A stretch of 61,717 nucleotides of DNA from Nannochloropsis salina CCMP1776 (Eukaryota; Sar; Eustigmatophyceae; Eustigmatales; Monodopsidaceae), in assembly GCA_004565275.1 (NCBI GenBank), contig SDOX01000122.1:1033665-1095381 (forward strand). Direction: 5' to 3'. Under the pieces are notes generated by a model that was not told the DNA's origin, searched no databases, and saw only the letters and a program-made list of their open reading frames with translations. The first letter of the stretch is position 1; each line of letters starts with the position of its first letter. The position numbers and the translations under genes are program-made. Shown in pieces: positions 43,812 through 54,024 of the stretch.

Positions 43812-44467
43812 TTACAGCTTCACGATGTCTATGACACAGTGAGAGTGGGTTACGAGGTGGACGAAAGCATGTGAATATGGAGTGAAAGGGTACAGGAAAC
43901 TCACGGCCCGTTAGCAGGGAGAGCGAGGTCAACATGAAATTAATGACAGGCCCCGGGAGCATCAGTCCGTGGGCGGGGTGTCTACCCGCCCGCATGTTAC
44001 CCAGACGCTTCATTGCATGGGTGCACGTGCACGCCGGTGACGGCCAGGACGCAAGAACGGCCATGTAAGAGGGGCAGAGATTCGTACGGGAAGTCACGGG
44101 AGGGATGGAGGAACCGGGTTAAAAAAACACGCACAACAAACCCACAGTCAAACCACCAGCGTGTCCAAATTTGGAATCCGCGCCAGGGTCTGGCAGTACG
44201 ATCGACAGAGTCCTTGCGTGCGGTACATTCGGCAAATACACAAGGTTCGCCTTGTCGTTTTTTCAGGGCAACAGGCCTATCGTATTGCAGGTGCCTCATC
44301 GGTATCGCTCTGTCTCTTAGCGACTTTCCAGCGGAAGCAACTCAGGCCAAAAGGATGGAAAAAAAGAAGAGTGCAGGTCCACAGTTGCAAAAAGAACTTC
44401 TCACGTCTTTCATCCACACCGTCAGGAACTGTGGGAACTTCGTGGTCGCCTCGTGAAAAAAGGCATC
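43812..44467. promoter_or_regulatory. Divergent region upstream of EMC6
   Basis: Separates the ATP6AP2-like start (minus) and the EMC6 start (plus). A frame GRLVKKG continues upstream of the EMC6 ATG, and a possible small exon (MEKKKSAG near 44354) exists, so an extra 5' EMC6 exon cannot be excluded. Confidence 0.35.
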
Positions 44468-44950
44468 ATGATGGACCCGAGCATGATGCAGGCGCAGATG
44501 GCAGCTTCCTCATCCAATCCTGAGTCAAACGACCTCAGTTCCCGCTCCCAATTGTTCTCGCCAGCCGTGGCACACAATGCTCAGATTGTCGAACACGTGC
44601 GGGGACTAATGTCGATCTTTGCCGGGGCCGCGGCTGGAGTGCTAGGGGTGACCGGGATAATACAGGTAAGGAGGAAATACAGCACAGAAGCGTGATGGCA
44701 ACCTAGTTTACAATTTGTGGTGAAATTTTCTTTCTCCGCCTGTCTATGACTATCACAGGGAGCCTGTGTCTTTATCATTTTCCACATTTTGACGTCCCTG
44801 GGCTTACTGGCGAAGATAAAATTGACGGGGAAGGTGTCAAATTACCTTCCCACCAAATGGTACGCGTTCTTGGTGGCAGACGCGGCGAATCATTTGTTGT
44901 CATTCCTCTTGTTTTGGACCATGGGATACACGCTCATCCATATATACTGA
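44468..44950 (+). CDS. EMC6: EMC6, ER membrane protein complex subunit 6
   Basis: Exons 44468-44665 and 44759-44950, phase 0 junction (GTAAGG...TATCACAG), 129 residues. Residues 30-66 hold AQIVEHVRGLMSIFAGAAAG, VLGVTGIIQ; exon 2 gives CVFIIFHILTSLGLLAKIKL, then WYAFLVADAANHLLSFLLFW, TMGYTLIHIY. The ending LFWTxxYxLxHxY and the GAxAGxLGLTG helix are the EMC6 signature. EMC6 is a core three-helix subunit of the ER insertase for tail-anchored and multi-pass proteins. The unusually Met-rich start (MMDPSMMQAQM) leaves the exact initiator ambiguous between 44468 and 44471. Confidence 0.9.
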
Positions 44951-46569
44951 GGAAGGAATCGAAGCTTTAAAAAAAGGAATGGAAAAGGGATGACATCGGC
45001 GATTGCACGTTGAAATGAAACACGGTGGTGCTTTGATTTGTCGCCTTTTATTTACTGTCGCGTTGCAACGTCTTGCACGTGTTCGCAGTCACTGAATGTC
45101 AGGTGTGAATATTCACGTCATACCACCAAAATGTGCATGGGTCGTCACCAAATGCGAGCCGCTCAATATCGATGTCAAACGACGAGCTCTGCAACGCTTT
45201 TCCCCCCAGAGAAACGTACAACCTTCTTTCCCTTCAGCTACCCGCGCACTTATCTTTATAAGGGCATGGGAGCAGGAGGAGAAGATGGCCGTCAGGCGTG
45301 TCGGTATGGCCATGGTCAGGTATGAGCGCCGTGATAGTCGGGAGCCGGTAGGAAAGCCAGCCAGTAACGGGCCTAGAACGTGGAGTGTTCGTCGTGTTTG
45401 TCATAAGGGTAGAATTCGGATGGGCAACCGCGGAAGCGCAGGCTCCAAAGAAAAACATCGAGCCCTGCCTAAGCTTGCGCAGGGAGCGAGGGAAAAGCCA
45501 AGCCGCATTCGTTGGAGAATGAGTAAGAGGGATGCCATGTTGCTGCTGTCCCGGCCCTAGCAGGTCGAGACCGGCCCACTGGTCGATGAGCGGCAGGATG
45601 CGCCACAGCCTGAGCTCCCGCGTAACACCAACGGCTTGGTCCAAGGCCCGCATTGAGTTGCCGTTTGATGCAATGCACCTCATTGTAGATGATACATGCG
45701 GCCAAGGGATAATACGGGATCCTCGATAGGCAAATTATAAGATCATACTACTTTCCCTCATTAAGAACTGAGCAAAGGGCGCTGGTCTGCTTCCATGGAA
45801 TAGGATGGCGTCATCAAGTCTATCGAATGTGCAATGTACGCTATGTGAAGAACATTCAATGAGTTTTTAAAAAAAGTACTGGGAAGAGGAAAAGGCGCGC
45901 GTCCGGGTGTGACTTGATGCGAGTATATGATTGTCAATGGATGGGAGCGAAAATGTGGAGGACGAAGAGTTCAGTGCTTTCTGGAAATCGTCGTTTTCCT
46001 AATCATCAATTTCCTGATGTTTGTATGGAATCAGACCTTCATGCCTAATGTACGGGAGAGATTGAGGTGGCGCGCAAGCTTCCCTTGCAGGGAGGTTGTG
46101 AGAAGCTTTGCGATTGAAAAGAAGAAGTCTGTTCCAAATGTGCATTCATCATTCTTCGCTACCATTTACAGAAAATAATGACTGTATGATTTTATGAGTA
46201 TCTCAAATTACTTGTCGGTAAATCTCGAGGAAATACGCACAGGGAGTGCAACTCCGCGCAGCGTCTCGGGTTATTGTTCAAATTTTTAAAAACACAACGC
46301 CGTCCCGCAACCGTTAACGGCACGGTCGACCATTGCCCTCGCGACACAATTACGGGCCCATTACAAGCGCGCATGGGCTGGCGTATATATCAACCATATA
46401 CATGCATAAAGCTTCAAACCGAGGTCTCCTACCTAGACCTCGTGCGCATCCATTGATTTGCTTCTTATCGTTAAACCTCCTAAGGAGCCCGGTACTACCC
46501 TACCCCCGTAAATACATGCTTTATCCCACTTTCTTCGGTGTGGGAAAACAGTGATACTTCTCCTCATCG
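44951..46569. other. Gene-poor stretch
   Basis: About 1.6 kb without a recognised gene. A 91-residue basic frame at 45285-45560 (MAVRRVGMAMVRYERRDS...) overlaps an open frame on the other strand. A frame at 45927-46178 has one hydrophobic helix (FLEIVVFLIINFLMFVW). Neither matches a family I know and neither has clear splice support. Confidence 0.35.
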
Positions 46570-47728
46570 ATGGACATTGCTAGCATATCTAGTCCTTCAG
46601 GATCTTCGAAAGCTTTCTCCGCGCCGGCCGATCAGAGTAGTATGGGTAAGACTTTATCTCGCTTTAAGCTTTTTCAAGTGATTATCCAAACGCATTTTGT
46701 CCACGTACCTGCGGACTGGTGCGAATGATCTTTGAAACATAAGTGTCTCAAAGGTAAAGATCCCTCTTACGAAAGGAATCAAGAAACAGAAGGAAGATAA
46801 GACCTGGGAGCACGCATGGGAGATGAAGCGCGTGCTGAGAATGACGGTACGTGTTGGTAGTCACAAGAACAAACTATCAATAGTTAAAATCCTCATGAGC
46901 AACTTAACACCAGTTGCAGCATGTCAGCTGCTGGATGAAATTTAGAGAACATGTTAGCACGACAAGACAGATAGTCTGTCGCGCTTTATCTCCACGTACT
47001 TATATGATGCCGTATTCCTAAATACCCATGCCCGTTGATTTTCCGGGCTTGGTAGGAGGAGCTTATAGAGGAAGAAGAGATAAGAAGTGCTTATGAGGCG
47101 CATAAACAGCTTGAGGTGACCAAGAAAGAAGCAAATCAACGCAAAAAACTCGATAAAGCAGAGGTATTCCAAGCCAAAATTGAAGCACTGCGCTGCGTCA
47201 AAAAAGAGAAAGAAAGGGAGGTAAGCGTCCAAATCTGTTTAATTCCTTTGAAACTCTGACAAATGCGTGACTAACATCTAGCCCACTGAAAGGCAGCCAC
47301 AAGTACTCAAAACCCCGGCTTTCTCCAACGTGTACCTTGGATCCCCGCAGGAAAAATCTATGCGAGTCTTCCTCGGCCGGGACTATGCCCGTTCCATGGC
47401 TCGCAAGAAAAAAGAGGAATCCGAACAGCGAGCGGCGCGCCAGCTTGACCGAGACCAACGGCGCGAGGTCCTGCTCAAAGAGCTACAACTGCTGCGAGAG
47501 GCGTCTAGGCGCGAAAAAGTCGCCAAAGAGGCTGAGAAAGATTCGTGGCAGCTTCGACAGATGGCTGAAAATGCCATCGAGGAAAAAGAGAGGACGGAGA
47601 TGGTGCGCAAAGTACGAGCGTCCATAGACACACAGATAGAAAAACGACGCGCCTCGCTCTACAACGCGTCTGCCGCGTTGAGCCGGGAAAGATTGTGCGA
47701 AAAGAGTCCCTCCAAAACAACAAAATAA
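46570..47728 (+). CDS. Charged coiled-coil protein, unknown
   Basis: Three exons are convincing and in phase 0. About 46756-46847 ends at GTACGT and encodes KIPLTKGIKKQKEDKTWEHA, WEMKRVLRMT. About 47059-47220 encodes EELIEEEEIRSAYEAHKQLE and VFQAKIEALRCVKKEKERE. About 47294-47728 encodes LGSPQEKSMRVFLGRDYARS, then nearly 100 residues of Arg/Lys/Glu heptads ending CEKSPSKTTK. A candidate first exon from ATG 46570 (MDIASISSPSGSSKAFSAPA) has a good donor but its phase does not match the next exon, so the start is unresolved. The protein is almost wholly helical and strongly charged, like cytoskeletal or flagellar coiled-coil proteins, but I cannot name it. Confidence 0.6.
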
Positions 47729-48990
47729 AAGGGCAAAAGGTTTCGGCAGAGTAAGCAATCAGGGATGTAAAATTTCACAAAGAAGTTTTACCTACCGGTG
47801 AGAGCGACGATACGGTTAATGTGACAGGAGATGGCAGCAGCCGAACGGGCAATTTATACTTAAGAGAAAGAGGAACAGCAGCCCCCAGGGGTGGGGGGAA
47901 GAATGTAAATCGTGTCTATAGGCGTGGAAGAACATTTTTGTTTTGGCCGTTGCAAATTTAGCTTTTCAACCGCCTTCATTTGAAAGCTTCGTTCAAGCCT
48001 GGCATGTCATGTGCAAGGTGCATATTTCTTTCTGGTCGTTGCCTTATCTGCCGGCACAGCCACCGGCTCTGTGCGGGTTCTCCGCTTGCTTGGCAGTATG
48101 TGCTATATTTCGTGCCATTTTCGTACTAACTCTCTCGGCTCTACGATTTGCCATGTATTGCCCCTCTCACTGGAGCTTCTTTCACATCCTTTCGCCCTTC
48201 GTACCCAAAGTTCTGAAACAGGTGGTACTTTGTTTATGTGGCTTCTGGTACGATTTCGCTACGCGACGCACTAATTCCGTCGGTGAATACCACCACAGTA
48301 GCCCCAATATATGGTGTATTGCCTTTTTGGTACCCTCCTAGGCTGTCACATATGATCAATCCGAGCATGCACTCACTGCCTCTCATTCTGATTTCTCGGC
48401 TTCTGCCTCCTGACGACCCAGCCCCCGAGCACGGGAAAGAGGCTCCGAGCCTTGCATGCCCTCACCACTACAGCCACCGCAGCCTCCTCCTTCCATCTTG
48501 ACCAGCTCCCCAACGTCGGCGGCCGCATCCCAGGACCTTCAATGCGCATCCCACGGCCCGTCGGTGGGCGACGCCAGACGCCCTTGCGCCAGGGAAATGG
48601 GTTTCTCCCCACTGCCCAGAGTCCAGTAATTGCGCCGCTGGAACGAGAGCGCGAAGCCCTTGGATAGTGCAGCGGTGGCGGGGGATCTTGCTTTTAAATA
48701 TAAATTAATAAGCCTGCTTCCCCTCGTTGCCGGCCTCCGGGCAGAGCGCTCCGAGCACCCCTATGCCCCCCGATTCTCTACACACCATCCTCCTTTCAGC
48801 TCACATCCGTCCCATTTCCTTTCCTTCTCATTGATGCCACGCGCTGCTTCCCCGCCTTCTTCTCCCTCCTCGCATCCACAATACATGCACTCTTCGTCGT
48901 TCTACACGTCTCTCAATTTTCCTCCCTCTTTCCCCAGGGCAGAGGCATGCCACGCTGCTGCTCTCCCCTTTCCCGCTTTTATCCCCCCGC
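47729..48990. other. Spacer
   Basis: No supported gene. A minus-strand frame near 48667-48545 (GFALSFQRRNYWTLGSGEKP) reads like protein and could be a final exon of the beta-mannosidase gene or of something else; not resolved. The plus strand is Ser/Pro-rich shadow. Confidence 0.3.
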
Positions 48991-51900
48991 TCAAAATTCT
49001 TTGGAATCTTCAGCCCCTCCCCGTAACTTGCGAACCCCTCCCTCCCTCCCTCCCTCCCTCCCCTCTGCCCCCAGTCCCTCCTCCACCCCCGCCCACGACC
49101 GCATCACTTGCATTCGGTTCCCTCCACTTTCCTCCCTCCTGGCCATGGCCCGATTCGCCTCCCCCACCTCCGCATCCGCCACGGTTTTGTGCTTCGTTTC
49201 TGCCACTCCTCCTTCCTCTGCCCCGACCTCCGTCCCTCCCTCCGACACCGTGTCCCACAAGGAGCGGACGCGCAGGCTCGCGAGGAATCCCTCCCTCCCG
49301 CCGGACATGGGGCCGTTCCGAGGGGTGAAAGTGATGCTTTTGACCTCATCTTTCCGAAGGTGGAAGGCATTGTCCGAGAAAATCCCGGGGCGGCCCATCG
49401 CCTCCACGAAGACAAAGAGGGCCGTATTGTCTGCGTGCACCCTCAGTTCCAACGGGGAGGACGGGGTGGAGGGAGCGGGGGAGGCGTCGATCTGCAGCGT
49501 GGCGCGGGGCAGGACCACGTCCTTGAGGACCGTGAAGTGCACGACTGCCAGGGGGGGAGGAGGGAGGGAGGGAGGGAGGGAGGGAGGGAGGGAGGGAGGG
49601 AGGGAGGGAGGGAGGGAGGGGAGGAGGGAAGGAGGGAGGAAGGAAGAGGTAAGGACGCACGAAAGCATGGACTATTTAAAATTGAAAAGGATCTTGGGAT
49701 GCAGGGGTTGAAAGAGGGAAAGGAAGGAAGAAAGGAAGGAAGGAAGGGAGGGAAGGAGGGAGGGAGAATGACGGACGCACCGAACCATGTTCATGTTGGC
49801 GTCGACGGATGACTGTAGAAGCCACTCAATGTCTTCGTCGTCCGCCTGAGGGAGGGAGGGAGGGAGGGAGAGAGGGATGGAGGGAGGGAAGGAGGAGGCA
49901 CTGACTTGCTGCCACACAACAGAGGGGAAGGGAGGGAGGGAGGGAGGGAGGGAGAGAGGGAAGAAGAGAAGGAGGGATTCGCACCTCATTGTAGAAGACA
50001 CCGATGGGGATGATGTTAGCGCCCTTGGCGAAGATGGGGACGTGATTAACCTCGAAGTAGAAGGAGAGGCCTTCCGAGCCAGGCACGGGCTCCTCCACCA
50101 GGCGGACGGTCCGAATCCCCACGTTCTTGACCTGAGGGAGGGGGCAAGGGAGGGATGGAGGAAGGGATGGAGGGAGGAAAGGAGGATGGAGAATGGGTGA
50201 CGGGGCGTCTCGGCGGTTTGAATGCTGCGCGCTTTTTTTCCTCCCTCCCTCCCTCCCTCCCTCCCTCCCTCCTTACCTTGCTCTGCCCCGCCATGCTCAC
50301 TACTAGCTTGTAAAGGTGAGGCTTTCCCAGCCCCACCGGCCACCAGAGCTCGGGTTCCGCGATCGAGAAGGTTTGGATCACCTGATGAGGAGGGAAGGAG
50401 CACGAGGTGGAGGGGAGAGGGGGGGGGGGAGCGGGGAAGGTTGGTGGAGAAGCGAGTCGGCAAGGAGGGAGGGAGGGAAGGAGGGAAGGAGGGAGGGAGG
50501 GAAGGAGGGAGGGAAGGAGAGAGGGAGGGATCGCGCCTACCTCGTTCTCGCCAGGGACCAGGCTCACATCGACCGAGATAGGAGCATTGCCACTCTCCTG
50601 ATGAGGGGGGAAGGAAGGGGAGGTAAAGAAGGGAAGGAGCCCGCGTGAGAGCTGAAAAGGAAGGCAAGGTAGCGGACCTGGGTGCCCGCATCCAACATGG
50701 GCCTCCCTCCCTTCCTCCCTCCCTCCCTTCCTCCCTCCCAACCTGCAGGTCCAGGACGAGGGTGGTCTGGGCGGCGGCGGGGACGTGCGAGATGAAGGTT
50801 CGGGTCGTGATTAACACGGAGCCGTCGTCTTGGAAGGCCTGCTCAGGGAGGGAGGGAGGGAGGGAGGGAGGGAGNNNNNNNNNNNNNNNNNNNNNNNNNN
50901 NNNNNNNNNNNNNNNNNNNNNNNNNNNNNNNNNNNNNNNNNNNNNNNNNNNNNNNNNNNNNNNNNNNNNNNNNNATAAAGGACTGGGCTGCGGTCAGATT
51001 GCTCCCACGCAGGAGCGTCTTGGCCGGAGACTGGAAAACCAGGGCGCTGGGGGAGGGAGGGAGGGAGGGAGGGAGGGAGGGAGGGAGGGAGGGAGAGAGC
51101 ATTGAGGCGGTAGAAACGAAGTGTAAATTTCAAGGGAGGGGGCGAGAAAACCATGACAAATCCATCAACGATGCCGCTATGCCATGTGAACGGATCGACA
51201 TAGAAAGGAAAATAGGACGGAAAGGGGGGAGGGAAGGAGGTAGGTAGGGAGGTAGGTAGGGAGGAAGGGAGGGAGGGAGGGATCACCTGTCGTTGCCCTG
51301 GAGGGAGACGGTCTGATTCCATTCATTGAGGGCCACAGCGCTGTCTTTGTAGGCATAAAGACGCACATTAAGCTCGCCCTGGACCGTGTCGGAAGGTTTA
51401 AGATCACTGGGGAGGAAGGGAGGGAGGGAGAGAGGGAGGGGTAGCAGAGAAGAGACTTAAGCGTGTGCAGTCGATGGCAATTTTTCAAGAGAGCCTCCCC
51501 TTCAGTACGAAGCAAAGACAAGGAAGGAAGGGAGGAAGGAGGGAGGGAGGGAGGGAGGGAGGGAGGGAGGGAGGGAGAGAAAAAAATGGGGCGCAGATGA
51601 CAGTGGCCATGGGAGGGAAGAAATAATAAGCAAGGGGGAGGAGAAACCAGGGAGTCACGCAGGGAGGGAGGGAGGGAGGGGCCTACCTTGAGGTCGACCT
51701 CCGTAGAATAGGTCCACGCGTCTTTACAAACCCATTGGTATTTGATCTCGTTGTCCCGGTAGAGAGGATCCTCTGAGGGCAGAGGGAGGGGAACAGGAAG
51801 GCTCAGAAGACGCTCTGCCCGTCCCAATGTGCATCCATCCCCTCCCTCCCTCCCTTCCTCCCTCCCTCCTTTGCCACGCACCTTCCAGAATGCCTTGCTT

Positions 51901-52414
51901 ACGAAGGTCCAAATGGACCGTGCCGGGGACTGCTGCGTCGTCCACATGGTACGTGCCATCGCGCTGCCAAACAGGGCGGGGAGGGAGCAGGGAGGGAGGG
52001 AGGGAGGGAGGGAGGGAGGGAAAGGGTTTCCAGACAGGTTGAGCTTCAAATGCAAGACGCAGTGGAAGGCTTGTGCATGGCGCCAGGCTGCGAGCCGGAG
52101 GTCAAATTGTGACAATGGACATATTCTACGTATTGCCTTGCGCTCAAGATCGATTCGAGTCACGGAGGGGCTCGATCTCACTCACTCCTTCCATGGGACT
52201 ACCCCGACCTTTCCCGACACCGAAAAATAGAAAGCGAACCTATATTTTCCAGGCCCCCCTGTTTATCACGTACATTGGAGAGCTTCCAGACCTGGCCATC
52301 CTTGCTGTTGAGCGAAAAAAAAGACGCGGCCTGCGAAACCACGGCCTTCGCATCGTGGCGCTTCGCCTCCCCGGAGAGCGTCGAAAGGAGGAGGAATTGA
52401 AAGGCGAAGAGCAT
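48991..52414 (-). CDS. MANBA: GH2 beta-mannosidase, exons out of order and catalytic core absent in this assembly
   Basis: ATG 52414 starts a signal peptide (MLFAFQFLLLSTLSGEA). Exons 52414-52274, 51963-51882 and 51772-51687 give the N-terminal domain: AVPGTVHLDLRKQGILEEDP, LYRDNEIKYQWVCKDAWTYS. Exons 51406-51287 and 51046-50975 (SDLKPSDTVQGELNVRLYAY; ALVFQSPAKTLLRGS) look like the C-terminal region after the barrel (human VSDLHSDYSMTLSVRVHTW). After a gap, exons 50838-50743, 50597-50541, 50381-50277, 50131-49985 and 49845-49781 give the middle: ELWWPVGLGKPHLYKL, RTVRLVEEPVPGSEGLSFYF, WLLQSSVDANMNMVR. Exon 49544 onward is the C-terminus (MGRPGIFSDNAFHLRKDEVK). The TIM barrel with both catalytic Glu residues is missing. 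The enzyme removes terminal beta-mannose from N-glycan remnants in the vacuole/lysosome. Confidence 0.8.
49557..49624. repeat. (GGGA)n tract at the missing catalytic domain of beta-mannosidase
   Basis: About 68 bases of pure repeat between exons 49845-49781 and 49544-. Family comparison demands several hundred residues of TIM barrel here. A second interrupted tract lies at 49718-49770. Confidence 0.95.
50875..50974. other. Assembly gap of 100 N
   Basis: Exactly 100 N, bordered on the left by GGGA repeat, cutting a beta-mannosidase exon (sequence resumes at 50975 within coding). Confidence 1.
51050..51096. repeat. (GGGA)n tract
   Basis: About 46 bases, CCCT on the beta-mannosidase sense strand, directly before the acceptor of the exon starting at 51046. 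Similar tracts lie at 51536-51577 and 51988-52021. Confidence 0.9.
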
Positions 52415-54024
52415 GCCGGAGGAAAGCAAGGTGCGTGATTGCTTGGATAGGTGTGACAGGGACAGTTCTCGTCTTCTTCTCATGTCGCTACACAGAATAG
52501 GAAAAGAGCTTTTAGCGCGCCAACCACGGGGGTGACCGGAAAGTGCAATGCCCAGAGTATGGGCGCAGAAGGACATTGGGATATATTCAAGATACGCCTT
52601 TAAAACCATGGTAAAATTTGATAACAATGCTAATCGTCATATTTGGGGCACTGATGAGTCTTCATTGCGGTCACATGACTCACTTTTGTGTGTCTCTCCG
52701 TACAAAATACATGCGGACACGACATGGGCAGTATAAGAAAGCGAAGGCCATTTGAATTTGTACGTCCTTCAGGGAACGCCGATCAACAGTATAGAAAAAG
52801 AAAGAAATATGCCTTGCGTCCGACTTGCTTTGAGTGCCCGCTGGTAAAATTTACATGCATGTCGTGCAACGCGCAAGGGAGCCAGTGGGTGCGTTGACAC
52901 GACCTCCGGGCTCCTGGAGAGGGTCGTTGAAGAAAACTACCATCTACAGTATCAAAGCCCCGGGCATCATCACGGAGCGTCACATTGTCTTCATCCCCCT
53001 TCAAAAACAGGAAAGGGAGGGTTTGGACCGCAAGGAACGTGCCCAATATGTTAAAAGCGTGTGATTTCGTGAAACCGCTTTCTGCCCCTCCCAGGCCCAG
53101 CCCGCCCGTCGGGCTTGCGCGTTGAAGTAGGAAGGACAAAGACCGCGATGCAAAAAGCGGCAAGAATGGGGCGTGGGGTGCCATGTAGAGCGCCCAGGCC
53201 CCGCAATGAGGTCCTTGACATACAAAGTTCATCGATGTGATGTGAGTGGAAGGATTGGGTGTCGTGAAAAGGAGGGAAGTGCTTTTGGGGGATTCTAAGC
53301 TGCGTGTGTGGCTGGTCGAAGCCCTACGGCCCATACAGAAACTGATCCGTTACACTTCAAGAATAAAAAGACGGGAAGATGCCTCATCATTCATGGGTGT
53401 AACATGTGTCCGCGGCGTGAGATGCTGTCGAACGGTTTCTGTTGGGGTGAGAGGATTGCGTGAATTGTCGATATTGTCAGTCAGACAGGATGCACCTCTT
53501 CTGCCGTGTTCTATGAGGGAGGTTGAACAGACGGCGGATGGAAGAAAGGATGTTCCAAAGAAAGCCAAAGCTTTTACAATTTTTGGTCGCTATGCTACGT
53601 CATTTCGGTAGTTTTTCTAGTGCTTTTTGTCAGCATTGAATTTCTCGTTTCATACGTCAGTAGGTATCGTCACCTCAACGGGGCGACTCTACGCTAGTCG
53701 TGCATCCACTACTTCCTCTAAACATTACATGCTTTCAAGAATCATTCACCTTCCACCTCCCGGAGTATAGTCAACATGCTCCATACCAAAGTCCCGCTTT
53801 ATAGCATCCATCCAGCTCAAAGTCCTGTGCAATAAGTAAGGAAGAGGAACCGAGATTTGGGATCGTCACGCATGATATGTGGAAACAAGGACTCTCCAGA
53901 ATGGTCGATGGGCCGGTATTTTCGTTTCTCCCGTGCAAAAAGCTCAGTAAAGAGAGCCCACATGTTCCCCCGTTTCTTCTTTCCTTTTCTCCCCCTCATA
54001 CCCTCCTTTCCCCCGCGTCTGGAC
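52415..54024. other. Gene-poor stretch
   Basis: About 1.6 kb. Minus-strand frames near 53230-53060 (GPHCGAWALYMAPHAPFLPL, then LFASRSLSFLLQRA) have some hydrophobic character but no family match or clear splice partners. Otherwise I see nothing beyond the beta-mannosidase promoter and the 3' flank of the FAM185A-like gene. Confidence 0.35.

Noticed and set aside
48630-49711. Plus-strand Ser/Pro-rich frames opposite the beta-mannosidase C-terminus
   Set aside because: The minus strand encodes a recognisable family segment (GRPGIFSDNAF); the plus frames are shadows and repeat.
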